The notes beneath the pieces are model-generated. The model saw only the letters and a list, made by a program, of their open reading frames with translations, had not been told where the DNA came from and did no database searches. A stretch of 50,329 nucleotides of DNA from Bacteroidota bacterium (GTDB lineage: Bacteria; Bacteroidota; Ignavibacteria; Kryptoniales; JAKASW01). The stretch spans positions 1-50,329 of the forward strand of contig JAJYRM010000017.1 in assembly GCA_021794075.1 (NCBI GenBank), written 5' to 3'. Made by a program: the position numbers and the translations under genes. This document shows, one piece after another, positions 18,774 through 26,741 of the stretch (position 1 is its first letter; every line of letters begins with the position of its first letter).

Positions 18774-19001
18774 GTGTTCAATATCGGATCTAAGAAGAAA
18801 ATGTTGACAGTAGAAGGCATGACCTGTCATCATTGTGAGATGACGGTTGAGAAAGCTCTCATGGAAGTCGATGGAGTCAAATCGGCCAAAGCGGATCATT
18901 CGCAGAACTCAGTGGAAGTTCAATTCAAGGCTGATCTCAATCTGAATCAGGTCAAGGAAAAGATCGAAAAGGCGGGATATAAATTCGTCTCTGCCAATTA
19001 A
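18774..19001 (+). CDS. copZ: copper chaperone (HMA domain, CopZ-like)
   Basis: This is a single HMA domain with the metal site VEGMTCHHCEMTVEKAL and the family end KVKEKIEKAGYKFV-like (NQVKEKIEKAGYKFVS). It would bind Cu+ and hand it to the upstream ATPase. The frame is open to ATG 18753, but that codon lacks a ribosome site, whereas AAGGAG (18762-18767) lies six bases before GTG 18774, so I take the GTG (75 residues). The CHHC between the two Cys is typical of chaperones as opposed to CASC of the pump. A strong terminator follows at 19030. Confidence 0.88.
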   Translation: MFNIGSKKKMLTVEGMTCHHCEMTVEKALMEVDGVKSAKADHSQNSVEVQFKADLNLNQVKEKIEKAGYKFVSAN

Positions 19002-19029
19002 GTCTGATCGCGCGTAAATATGCGAAATG

Positions 19030-19056
19030 AAAAGCCCCGGCGATACCGGGGCTTTT
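19030..19056. terminator. bidirectional intrinsic terminator between copZ and ccmF
   Basis: A perfect 11-bp stem AAAAGCCCCGG / CCGGGGCTTTT with the five-base loop CGATA sits between the converging copZ and ccmF genes. The stem has A/T runs on both ends, so it gives a T-run on either strand and can serve both transcripts. Confidence 0.9.
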
Positions 19057-19088
19057 CATAATCGACATAAGTTAAAGAAACCTAGCAG

Positions 19089-21467
19089 CTAGCTGTTTTC
19101 ACTTAGAAGTTCTTCGCGTCTTCGCCTCCAGGTTACGATGAACCCTATAACCATGATTATCACTCCGCCCCAGACGAGATTTATGAATGGCTTTATCGTG
19201 GCTTCAAGCACGAGCGATTGGTTAGAGATGTTAGGCCCATCCTCAACCTGTTTAAGGAGCGCCATGTCGGGGGAGTTCTTGGCGGGCATGTAGCCCAGAT
19301 CGATTGAGGCCTGCTTGGTCTTGTTGTCGACATGGACATCGATTACCGTAAACCGGTCACCCGCGCTGGTTGTCAACGTGTGCAGCTTGGTTTCCCCCGT
19401 GGGGTCGATTTCGTTGGTTGGGACTATGGTCTGCGAGCTTCCGTCTTTCGAAGTGATCTTCACTATCGAGCCGAGATCAAAAGTCTTTCCAACCATCATT
19501 GCCTCACGTTGGTTCGGCGGGACCTGGAAGCCGACGAATGTGAAGGTATATCGTCCAACGGTGGCAGGGGTATTCATCTGGAGAGGTACGGTGATTCCAT
19601 AGCGTCCCGACTGCAGACTACTCGCGCCGCTCATTTCCATTCCTTGGGGGGAGAGGTAAAGATCGCGTGTAAGCATGTTGCTGGCGATGAATGCCAATAG
19701 CTTCGGATGTGTAAAAGCGTCGTAGTTGACGAGGCTGAAGATGTACGGATGCCGAAGTATCGCGCCTCCGTTATAGGCGCTTGGATACATAATGAGAGGC
19801 GCATTAAACTTGCTCTTGCCGCTCTGTACCACGACATCGTAGGCGACTTTCGTGCCCGAAAGCTGGCGTGGGCCAACGTAAGTCAGCTCGTAGCCGAACG
19901 CTTTCTGCGGAACATTCTGCTTGAGCTCGAGTACAACGCTCTTGTCGTAGTGAGTCGATGCGATTATGCCTATGAAAAGGACTGCCACTCCAACGTGCGC
20001 GAGTGAGGCGCCGAGAAATTTCGGATTCCCTTTGGCGATCTTATACCCGATCTCCAAATTGACGAATAGTGCGAACGCGCTCGCTAGGAAGAACATGACC
20101 ATCCAGATGCTGTGCATTCCTGCAAAGATGACGATGACGGTGAGTATAGTCGCTGCCGTCAGGGGGAGCTGCAATGTCCGGAGAAGCGTTTGGGAATTCG
20201 TCTTCTTCCACCAGAGGAGCTGGCCTAATCCGATCATTGCCGCCATGAAGATGGCGAGCGGGAGATTAGTCTTGATATAATAACTGTTCGCGATAGCGCT
20301 CGGTTTTCCCTTGAGTATGTTAGTAATAAGAGGAGCGCTTGTCCCGATCAGCGTGAATCCCGCTATTACGACCAGCGACGCGGCCCCAAGAAATAGGGCG
20401 AACTCCCTGGAAGAAAATGAGTAATTGATCCGCTGCTTCGGTATCTGCCTTACCCGGATGAGGTAGAGTCCGAATCCAAGGATGGCAAAGAAAGTTATGA
20501 ATATCACAAGAAGGACATAGACCCACATGCCTGGTTTGACGAAACTGTGGACGGATGTGTCGCCTAGGACGCCGCTCCTGGTCAGGAAAGTGCTGTACAG
20601 CACCAGCAAGAACGGCAGCATTCCCATGATGAAGTTCGCTCGTTTAAAACCTCCGGTACGTCTCTGTACCATGAGCGTGTGAATGGAAGCGACGGCAAAG
20701 AGCCACGGGATGAAAGATGAATTCTCTACCGGGTCCCATCCCCAAAATCCTCCCCAGCCGAGCGTTTCATACGCCCAGAATCCACCGAGCGTAATCCCCA
20801 CGCCGAGGACAGCAGAAGTGAAAAGAGTCCACGGGACGGCTACCTTTGCCCAGTTGTCATAGTCTTTTCTCAACATGCCCGCAAAAGCGAGCGCGAAGGG
20901 AACGGCAGTGGATGCGAATCCCAGAAACAAGATCGGAGGATGAATGATGATCCAGAGGTTATTGAGGAGGGGATTGAGGCCTCTTCCATCGGTCGGCATG
21001 AACCCGGCAGGTACTGTCTGCGGCCATGTCTGCCAGACGTGCTCGAAGGGATTCTTCACTACCGCCATGAGGATTAGGAATGTGGCTATCGACGAGAAAA
21101 TTCCCATGACAGAAGATTCGAAACCGCGTTTTCTCGAATAAGCCATGAGAACCAGGCCGATGATTGCCGTGTACATCGTCCACAGCATGAAGCTTCCTTG
21201 CTGACCAACATAGAACGTTGAAATCAGAAGCGGGGGATGAATCTCATAGGAGCTATAGCTCCAGATGTAGGTGTATTGAAACTGATGTGTGAGAACCAGA
21301 TCCATCAGGTATCCAGCGGTGAAGATTACGAAAATAGCACCGACGTGGAATCCGATACGCGCTACTTTTAGAAATTTCTTGTCGCCGCTGAAAAAATTAT
21401 ATGTATATGCAAATGTGGCAGTCAGCATTCCGCCGAATGCCGCATAAATTAAAGCTCGGCCTAACAT
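19089..21467 (-). CDS. ccmF: cytochrome c heme lyase subunit CcmF
   Basis: The 792-residue polytopic membrane protein belongs to the heme-handling (HHP) family. The tryptophan-rich WWD motif is GWGGFWGWDPVENSS near residue 240, flanked by conserved His segments (SYEIHPPLLISTFY, IIIHPPILFLGF, RSGVLGDTSVHSF). About 12-15 membrane helices are visible, with a long periplasmic segment (about 540-760) before the last helix. CcmF takes heme from holo-CcmE and attaches it to the CXXCH of apocytochrome c. ATG 21467 has AAAAAAGGC upstream and lies 12 bases after ccmE. It is last in the ccmB-C-D-E-F unit, with a terminator just beyond. Confidence 0.95.
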   Translation of the reverse strand: MLGRALIYAAFGGMLTATFAYTYNFFSGDKKFLKVARIGFHVGAIFVIFTAGYLMDLVLTHQFQYTYIWSYSSYEIHPPLLISTFYVGQQGSFMLWTMYTAIIGLVLMAYSRKRGFESSVMGIFSSIATFLILMAVVKNPFEHVWQTWPQTVPAGFMPTDGRGLNPLLNNLWIIIHPPILFLGFASTAVPFALAFAGMLRKDYDNWAKVAVPWTLFTSAVLGVGITLGGFWAYETLGWGGFWGWDPVENSSFIPWLFAVASIHTLMVQRRTGGFKRANFIMGMLPFLLVLYSTFLTRSGVLGDTSVHSFVKPGMWVYVLLVIFITFFAILGFGLYLIRVRQIPKQRINYSFSSREFALFLGAASLVVIAGFTLIGTSAPLITNILKGKPSAIANSYYIKTNLPLAIFMAAMIGLGQLLWWKKTNSQTLLRTLQLPLTAATILTVIVIFAGMHSIWMVMFFLASAFALFVNLEIGYKIAKGNPKFLGASLAHVGVAVLFIGIIASTHYDKSVVLELKQNVPQKAFGYELTYVGPRQLSGTKVAYDVVVQSGKSKFNAPLIMYPSAYNGGAILRHPYIFSLVNYDAFTHPKLLAFIASNMLTRDLYLSPQGMEMSGASSLQSGRYGITVPLQMNTPATVGRYTFTFVGFQVPPNQREAMMVGKTFDLGSIVKITSKDGSSQTIVPTNEIDPTGETKLHTLTTSAGDRFTVIDVHVDNKTKQASIDLGYMPAKNSPDMALLKQVEDGPNISNQSLVLEATIKPFINLVWGGVIIMVIGFIVTWRRRREELLSENS

Positions 21468-21479
21468 TGTTTGCCTTTT

Positions 21480-21893
21480 TTAGTTGTAACTCTTAGAGGC
21501 GCTCTCTTGGGAGGCCGCTTCGGGCCCGGTTTTGGACTGGTATTTGGAAGGACATTTAGTGAGCACATCGGATGCCTGGAACACGCCGCTTTCGTAACGG
21601 CCCTTTGCTACTATATTGGGAGCGATGTCGAAGTTATTTGGCTTTGCCCCCGCCAACACTACAGGGAGTATCGTGTGCTGGTCATCCATCATGTAGAAGT
21701 GAAATGTATTTGTCGTAGGATCATAAAAGGACTTCATCGTTTTTACCCAGGAACCCTTCACCTGCACGGTTCTGTGTGTCTGTTCCGCGACCTTGGCGGA
21801 AACATAAGCGATATTATTCTGCATGAACGAGATCGCACCGAATACGACGAACGCTGCGATGACAATTCCGCCAATTATGTATTTTGCCTTCAT
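21480..21893 (-). CDS. ccmE: heme chaperone CcmE, CXXXY type
   Basis: The 137-residue periplasmic heme chaperone has one N-terminal membrane anchor (about 5-24, YIIGGIVIAAFVVFGAIS) and an OB-fold domain (VKGSWVKTMKSFYDPTTNTFHF, NIVAKGRYESGVFQASDVLTK). The heme-attachment motif is CPSKY (Cys114, Tyr118) where enterobacterial CcmE has HXXXY; such Cys-type CcmE proteins are known from Desulfovibrio and archaea. The C-terminal tail is short and polar. The start ATG overlaps the ccmD stop (ATGA) and the ribosome site AAGGAG lies in the end of ccmD. Confidence 0.93.
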   Translation of the reverse strand: MKAKYIIGGIVIAAFVVFGAISFMQNNIAYVSAKVAEQTHRTVQVKGSWVKTMKSFYDPTTNTFHFYMMDDQHTILPVVLAGAKPNNFDIAPNIVAKGRYESGVFQASDVLTKCPSKYQSKTGPEAASQESASKSYN

Positions 21894-22051
21894 TTCATAT
21901 TCTCCTTTTCAGACTCATGCTGCTCGTACAACTCATTCACCTTCTTATCTAAACGATACAAATAAATAAAAATTCCAAGCCAGATCACTAAAACTATTAT
22001 AAGGACGATGTAAAGAGAATGCGTATTTAGGAAGTTATATAGGGAGCCCAT
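21890..22051 (-). CDS. ccmD: CcmD-like small membrane protein
   Basis: The gap between ccmC and ccmE contains a 53-codon frame too short for most ORF filters. It starts at ATG 22051, right after the ccmC stop (TAAATG), and its TGA overlaps the ccmE start (ATGA). The product has a short N-terminus (MGSLYNFLNTHS), one membrane helix (LYIVLIIVLVIWLGIFIYLY) and a charged cytoplasmic tail (RLDKKVNELYEQHESEKEN). Size, topology and position are those of CcmD, the single-helix protein that helps release holo-CcmE from the CcmABC complex. Sequence conservation in CcmD is low, so the call rests mainly on layout and context. Confidence 0.85.
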   Translation of the reverse strand: MGSLYNFLNTHSLYIVLIIVLVIWLGIFIYLYRLDKKVNELYEQHESEKENMK

Positions 22052-22729
22052 TTAGTCGATCTCCGTGTGATTGTTGTACGACAATAAACCTATCCTAGAC
22101 CTCAGGTTGAATAGCCAGATATAAAGAAAAGTAAAGCCGATAAGGGAAGCATAAAAGACATATCTCATGCTAGCTTCCATGTACATTTTGCCGTTAGCGT
22201 TGAGGATCGGCGCGGGTGAGCCTTCTCCCGGATGCAATCCAGTCATCATCCTCGGCATTATAAAGACGAAGAATGGCACCGTGACGAAGGCCACGATGGA
22301 GTAGACTGCCGACAATGTCGCGCGTCTCTCCTCGACCTCGAGCGCGCTGCGGAGCGAGAAGTAAGCACCATATATCAGAAGGAGTACAAAGATTGATGTC
22401 TCTCTCGGGTCCCAGTTCCAAAAACTTCCCCAGCTGAACCTGGCCCAAATGGACCCGGTCAGAGTGGCGAGTATACTGAACGCGAATCCCAATTCAGCTG
22501 CCGACGCTGATTTGATATCATGCTTCATGTCCTTTTTTCTCAGGTACATTATCCCGTACCACATCGACATGAAGAAAGCCAAAACTGCCAGCCATGACAT
22601 CGGAACGTGGAAATATATTATTCTTGCCTTAGCACCGAGACCGGGAATGTATCCTATCGGCATAGATATGCCCACTGCAAGGACGGCGGCGATCCATAAA
22701 CCTATGGCTATTTTCATCCAGTTTTTCAT
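22052..22729 (-). CDS. ccmC: heme transport protein CcmC
   Basis: The 225-residue protein has six membrane helices and the WWD heme motif SWGSFWNWDPRETS near residue 105, with conserved His in YFHVPMSW (about residue 41) and in TGLHPGEGSPAP (about residue 166). CcmC loads heme onto CcmE at the outer face of the inner membrane. Spacing is tight on both sides: the ccmB stop directly precedes its ATG and the ccmD ATG directly follows its stop. Confidence 0.95.
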   Translation of the reverse strand: MKNWMKIAIGLWIAAVLAVGISMPIGYIPGLGAKARIIYFHVPMSWLAVLAFFMSMWYGIMYLRKKDMKHDIKSASAAELGFAFSILATLTGSIWARFSWGSFWNWDPRETSIFVLLLIYGAYFSLRSALEVEERRATLSAVYSIVAFVTVPFFVFIMPRMMTGLHPGEGSPAPILNANGKMYMEASMRYVFYASLIGFTFLYIWLFNLRSRIGLLSYNNHTEID

Positions 22730-23428
22730 CTAATCTCTCCAAACAAAATCGAACAAAATAATCGAAACCGTAGTAACGACGACACAGTATGAAAGGAGTA
22801 TTTTGAAATCTCCGGCCGCCTCCCCGAAAGTGGCCCCTTCCACCGATAACCTAGTAGCATCGATCACGCTCATCAAAAGTGGTAACAAAATTGGGAACGA
22901 AAGCACGGGATAGAGGGTTCCCTTAGAATTTGCCTTCGAAATTATCGCCGCGATGAAAGTCGAGGCGGTCGAGAGACCGAAGGTTCCCATTAATACAGTG
23001 ATAAGGAAAATCAGCGGCGACTTCACGACGAAGGCGGGCATCGTTAACATATATGCCAGGATTATCATTGCGTTTAGGACGTAGATGAGTAGGGAATTGA
23101 AGAGGAGCTTTCCGATCAAAACGGAAGACGGCTCAACCCATAACTGGAGGGTCATGGTTGTGCCTCGTTCCTCTTCGCTCACGAACGAACGGGAAAGTCC
23201 GCTCATCGCGGCAAAGAACACGATTATCCAGAGGATACCTGCGGACAAGCTTGGAGTGACAGTCTCGCCCGCCGTCGAGAAAAGAATAATCGCAAGCGTG
23301 ACGACGACAAACATTATGAGGGAGTTGAGCGCGTAGCGCGTTCTTAACTCGCTGTAAAGATCCTTGCTGAATATTGCAACGGCACCACTCATCTCGCCTA
23401 AGATAGCCCCCAACTGCTTCATCTTCAA
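22730..23428 (-). CDS. ccmB: heme exporter permease CcmB
   Basis: The 232-residue permease with six membrane helices is the partner of the CcmA ATPase. Family features are the N-terminal KDLYSELRTRYALNSLIMFVVVTL, FFAAMSGLSRSFVSEEERGTTMTLQLWVEPSSVLIGKLLFN, and the C-terminal GDFKILLSYCVVVTTVSIILFDFVW. Two starts, M1 and M3 (23428 or 23422), are possible. It is the first gene of the ccmB-C-D-E-F unit; no ccmA precedes it, and the two tRNA-Ser genes lie upstream on the other strand. Confidence 0.93.
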   Translation of the reverse strand: MKMKQLGAILGEMSGAVAIFSKDLYSELRTRYALNSLIMFVVVTLAIILFSTAGETVTPSLSAGILWIIVFFAAMSGLSRSFVSEEERGTTMTLQLWVEPSSVLIGKLLFNSLLIYVLNAMIILAYMLTMPAFVVKSPLIFLITVLMGTFGLSTASTFIAAIISKANSKGTLYPVLSFPILLPLLMSVIDATRLSVEGATFGEAAGDFKILLSYCVVVTTVSIILFDFVWRD

Positions 23429-23548
23429 GGAAGTACAATTAATCCGAAGTGTATTGAAGCCTGTGTTTTTCCTTGGAGACCTCCCGCCAAAGTATTAAAT
23501 TTACACGCTTAACCGCACAACTATGCTTTGTGATGCGCGGGATAATCT

Positions 23549-23636
23549 GGAGAGGTGCGAGAGTGGTTGAATCGGCTCGCCTGGAAAGTGAGTTACCGTC
23601 AAAAGCGGTACGTGGGTTCGAATCCCACCCTCTCCG
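23549..23636 (+). tRNA. tRNA-Ser (anticodon GGA)
   Basis: An 88-base class II tRNA. The acceptor stem is GGAGAGG / CCTCTCC with discriminator G. The anticodon stem CTCGC / GTGAG holds the loop CTGGAAA, so the anticodon is GGA at 23583-23585 (codons UCC/UCU). The long variable arm pairs TACCG with CGGTA, and the T arm is GTGGG TTCGAAT CCCAC. The 3' CCA is not encoded. Confidence 0.96.
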
Positions 23637-23685
23637 CTCGATTCTATAGCTCTGAAAATCTCGGATTGTTCTTCTGAAAATCACT

Positions 23686-23772
23686 GGAGAGGTGCGAGAG
23701 TGGTTGAATCGGCCGGTCTCGAAAACCGGAATACCCTTCGGGGTATCGAGGGTTCGAATCCCTCCCTCTCCG
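23686..23772 (+). tRNA. tRNA-Ser (anticodon CGA)
   Basis: An 87-base class II tRNA with the same acceptor stem GGAGAGG / CCTCTCC and discriminator G. The anticodon stem CCGGT / ACCGG holds the loop CTCGAAA, giving anticodon CGA at 23720-23722 (codon UCG). The variable arm is ATACCC TTC GGGGTAT, and the T arm GAGGG TTCGAAT CCCTC. CCA is not encoded. The first 28 bases are identical to the preceding tRNA-Ser. Confidence 0.96.
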
Positions 23773-24330
23773 CGAGATAGTTCAAGATAAGTTGGGGCGT
23801 TCAGTCGTCTCCTCGTTCTTCGGGATGAAAGGCTCGGGGAGAGATGCCTGTGAAATGCAGAGAAGGCGATTGAAGACTGACCGAAGGAGTTTACCTGACG
23901 TAAGAGCCCACATTTGAGAGGGCGAATCATTTTGTGATGACTTTGTGTCGAGGTGCTAGAGGCTGACTCAATGTCGCAGTCTCGTGAGTGGCTTCTACTA
24001 CGTGTACTCTGAAGCGGTCTTGGGCGAAGCGGACACAATGCATCATCCGGAAAATTTGCCGTCAGTCGTGAAGGTAAATTCTACAGACCCTGGTCAAGGA
24101 GAAGATTTGGTTCCTTTTCAAATCAAAGAACTTTGCCGATTATTTCGGCGTTGGCGATTGCTCAAGCTCTCGCGTCGCAAAATGTCTCTTTTTGAGGTAA
24201 ATATCTCCTCGAGTGGCGGCCCTCCTTTGTAGCACCAATCTTAGATTTCATTTTCCATCACCGTGCAGAAAGCCAATTCTTGATTTTTACTAATGGCAGG
24301 AATATCTTGGTGTCGTGTTTAGAGGCCGGC
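23773..24330. other. gene-free stretch between tRNA-Ser(CGA) and the TPR gene
   Basis: About 560 bases without a convincing gene. The first part holds the possible structured RNA at 23798-23883. Further hairpins are TTAC/GTAA (23891-23903), ATCA/TGAT around 23926-23938, and GAGGCTG (about 23959-23965) with CAGTCTC (about 23977-23983). An 82-codon GTG frame at 23984-24232 has no ribosome site or family resemblance. Nothing else is recognised; promoters for the TPR-aroE unit must lie here. Confidence 0.5.
23798..23883 (+). ncRNA. possible structured RNA (three-way junction), unassigned
   Basis: Downstream of the tRNAs, nested complementary segments can form a junction. An outer stem pairs TCAGTC (23801-23806) with GACTGA (23875-23880), extended past a mismatch by CG/CG (23798-23799 with 23882-23883). 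Inside it, TCTCCTCG (23808-23815) pairs with CGGGGAGA (23835-23842) including one G-U, and GCCT (23846-23849) pairs with AGGC (23864-23867). It does not show the conserved cores of RNase P, SRP, tmRNA or 6S RNA. The strand is a guess; an RNA on either strand could fold this way. Confidence 0.25.
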
Positions 24331-25794
24331 ATGAGTAACGACGATTTCGATTTCACATTCGACGACGAAGAGTACGACGAATTTGAGAAGCGCAATATCA
24401 ACGAAGAGATAAAGCGCCTCCGAAGGGAGGAGCCTACCTTCTCAAGCATCGCAGCGCTTGAGGAAATAATCGATTACTTCATGAGTCAGGATAAGTACGA
24501 AGATGCTCTGTTCTTCGCCAACAAGCTGATCGCCGTGATGCCGGTCAGTTCGGAGAATTGGTTCCGCCGCGGTGAGATTCATGAAACACTTGGTAAGTTT
24601 GAGGAAGCCCTCGAAGATTATTCGAAAGCCTTGGAGTTCAATCCAATTGAGGTTGATGCTCTGATAGGGAGATCGAGTTGCCTGCAGATGCTTGACAGGT
24701 TCGAAGAAGCTCTCGACAGTATTGAGCGCGCGCTTGCCCTCGAGCCAGGCAGCTATGAAGCCCTCATGAATCAGGGGGTGATACTCGAAAAGCTTGCCAG
24801 ATATGATGAGGCATCAAAGGTTTTCAAGTATCTCACGGATCTCGATCCGGGCGACAAAGATGCGTGGTTCGAGCTGGCCTACTGTTACGACTACCTCGAC
24901 CAGCCTGAAAAGTCGCTTAGGTGTTACGACAAGGTCATAGAATTTGATCCATACAATCACCGGGCATGGTATAATCGAGGGATCTCGCTGAACTCCCTGG
25001 GCAAGTACCAGACTGCCGTCGAGAGCTACGAGATGGCGATCGCCATAGACGAAAAATTCAGCGCCGCCTGGTATAACCGGAGCAACGCTTTACTTAGCAT
25101 GGGCAAGCTCCGAGAGGCGATCGAGAGCTATAAGACAACTCTTAAGTATGAACCGAAAGATGTCGCATCGTGGCACAACATGGCTACTGCCTACGAGGAA
25201 CTAGGAGAGTACCGGGACGCCGTCAGGTGCTACGGGGAAGCCTTGAAAATCGATCCCGCCCACGTGGAGTCGCTTTTTGGCAGAGCAGTCTGCTACGATG
25301 CCATGAGCATGTATCGGAAGGCTTTGACCGATTTCACAAAAGCGGCGGACCTTAATCCAACTGATCCGGAAATTTGGCACGCGCGCGGCGATGTCGAGTT
25401 TACGTTGGATCTATTTGAGGCGTCTGCCGCGAGCTATCGCAGAGTGATCGATCTCCAGCCTGATAACGTCGACGGATGGCTGGACTTCGCTGACTCACTT
25501 ACTGAATGTGGCTCGTACCAGGACGCGCTGGTTGCCTACAACAAGGTTATCGCCATGTCCCCGGACTGGAGCGAAGCTTATTACCAGAAGTGCAAGTGTT
25601 GTTTGCAAACCGGTTTGTTCCAGGAGGCTATCGGAAGCGCCAAGCGGTCGCTCGAGTTGGAGCCGCATAAGATTAACACCTTTTTTCAGGATTTCGGGCA
25701 GATACAGCACTCCAATCCGCAAATCTTAATCAAGTTTGTGTTTCCCGTATACGAATGGCTGGTTAATGAGAAGAAATATAAAGACCCACGCTAA
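24331..25794 (+). CDS. large TPR-repeat protein
   Basis: A 487-residue protein starting at ATG 24331 with AGAGG five bases upstream; the frame extends to TTG 24280 but without a ribosome site. After an acidic N-terminus (SNDDFDFTFDDEEYDEFEKRN) come about twelve consecutive 34-residue TPR units, such as AENWFRRGEIHETLGKFEEALEDYSKAL-type and AWYNRGISLNSLGKYQTAVESYEMAI repeats, through to the end. There is no signal peptide, so it is cytoplasmic. Proteins of this kind act as interaction scaffolds; the partner is unknown. Its 3' end overlaps aroE by 29 bases, which looks like operon packing and does not imply a shared pathway. Confidence 0.9.
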   Translation: MSNDDFDFTFDDEEYDEFEKRNINEEIKRLRREEPTFSSIAALEEIIDYFMSQDKYEDALFFANKLIAVMPVSSENWFRRGEIHETLGKFEEALEDYSKALEFNPIEVDALIGRSSCLQMLDRFEEALDSIERALALEPGSYEALMNQGVILEKLARYDEASKVFKYLTDLDPGDKDAWFELAYCYDYLDQPEKSLRCYDKVIEFDPYNHRAWYNRGISLNSLGKYQTAVESYEMAIAIDEKFSAAWYNRSNALLSMGKLREAIESYKTTLKYEPKDVASWHNMATAYEELGEYRDAVRCYGEALKIDPAHVESLFGRAVCYDAMSMYRKALTDFTKAADLNPTDPEIWHARGDVEFTLDLFEASAASYRRVIDLQPDNVDGWLDFADSLTECGSYQDALVAYNKVIAMSPDWSEAYYQKCKCCLQTGLFQEAIGSAKRSLELEPHKINTFFQDFGQIQHSNPQILIKFVFPVYEWLVNEKKYKDPR

Positions 25795-26701
25795 ACTTGT
25801 CGGCATAATCGGGCATCCCATAAGTCACAGCTGGTCGCCCGCGATTCACCAGGCCGCGTTCAAATTCACAAAACAGAATTATGACTACGCGGCGTTTGAT
25901 GTTCTTCCGAAGAATCTACGGGAGGCAATGAAGGGGATTCTTGCACTGGGCATAGTCGGATGCAATGTCACCGTGCCCCACAAAGAAGCCGTCATAGAGT
26001 TTCTTGACGAGGTTTCTGCGGACGCAAGGCTTGTGGGAGCGGTAAACACGGTCTATGTTGAAGATGGAACCCTGTTTGGTCACAACACGGATGTAGACGG
26101 CGTCGTTGAAGCTCTAAAGCCGTTTAAAGAGCAGGTGGCGAACCATCCTGTCACGGTTTTCGGCGCCGGTGGGGGAGCGCGTGCTGTCGTTTATTCTCTG
26201 ATAACATATTTCAAACCCAGTGAGATATTCATCGTTAACAGGGACGCGTCGAGGGCCGAACTACTCAAGAAATTTTTCGCCGACTCGCAGAACTACCTAA
26301 ACATTAGGATCGATGAGCTCCACAACCTCAATGAGGCCGATGCCATCGCGAAGAGCAAACTTGTCGTGAACGCGACTCCGGTCGGCATGTTCCCGGAGGT
26401 GGGGGAAAGCGTGATGCTGGATGATTCCGCTGACCTGGAGGGAAAGATCTTCTTCGATTTGGTTTACAATCCGGTCCATACAGAGTTCCTGAAAACCGCG
26501 CGCAAAAGGAATGCGATTATCGTAAGCGGGCTTGAGATGTTGTACCACCAGGCGGCGAAGGCTTTCGAGCTTTGGACCGGGATGGCTATGCCTCTGGATA
26601 GAATAAGGGCCGAGCTTGATCGCAAGTTTCTCGATGAGGGCAAGCCCAGGCAGAAGAAACAGAAAGCGCAAAAGAGCATCGCCGGCGAAGAGCATATTTG
26701 A
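25766..26701 (+). CDS. aroE: shikimate dehydrogenase
   Basis: The enzyme reduces 3-dehydroshikimate to shikimate with NADPH. Substrate-domain blocks are GHPISHSWSPAIHQAAF, NVTVPHKEAVIEF (catalytic Lys) and NTVYVEDGTLFGHNTDVDG. The cofactor domain begins with VFGAGGGARAVVYSL, then IVNRDASRA, NATPVGMFP, and SGLEMLYHQAAKAFELWTG near the end. About 311 residues, longer than the usual 270-290 by a basic C-terminal tail (EGKPRQKKQKAQKSIAGEEHI). ATG 25766 gives the family N-terminus; a GTG at 25736 would add ten residues. It begins inside the TPR gene. Confidence 0.95.
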   Translation: MRRNIKTHAKLVGIIGHPISHSWSPAIHQAAFKFTKQNYDYAAFDVLPKNLREAMKGILALGIVGCNVTVPHKEAVIEFLDEVSADARLVGAVNTVYVEDGTLFGHNTDVDGVVEALKPFKEQVANHPVTVFGAGGGARAVVYSLITYFKPSEIFIVNRDASRAELLKKFFADSQNYLNIRIDELHNLNEADAIAKSKLVVNATPVGMFPEVGESVMLDDSADLEGKIFFDLVYNPVHTEFLKTARKRNAIIVSGLEMLYHQAAKAFELWTGMAMPLDRIRAELDRKFLDEGKPRQKKQKAQKSIAGEEHI

Positions 26702-26741
26702 CGCTCGTACTGCCGCGAATGAGCGAGCAGGGGGCCTTCCT

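Noticed and set aside
23439-24038. 199-codon minus-strand frame across the tRNA-Ser genes
   Set aside because: It is the reverse translation of two tRNA genes and flanking non-coding DNA (the GGIRTLDT-type artefact often mis-annotated near tRNA-Ser).
23984-24232. 82-codon plus-strand frame starting with GTG
   Set aside because: No ribosome site, no recognisable pattern, and it lies in a stretch with RNA-like hairpins.
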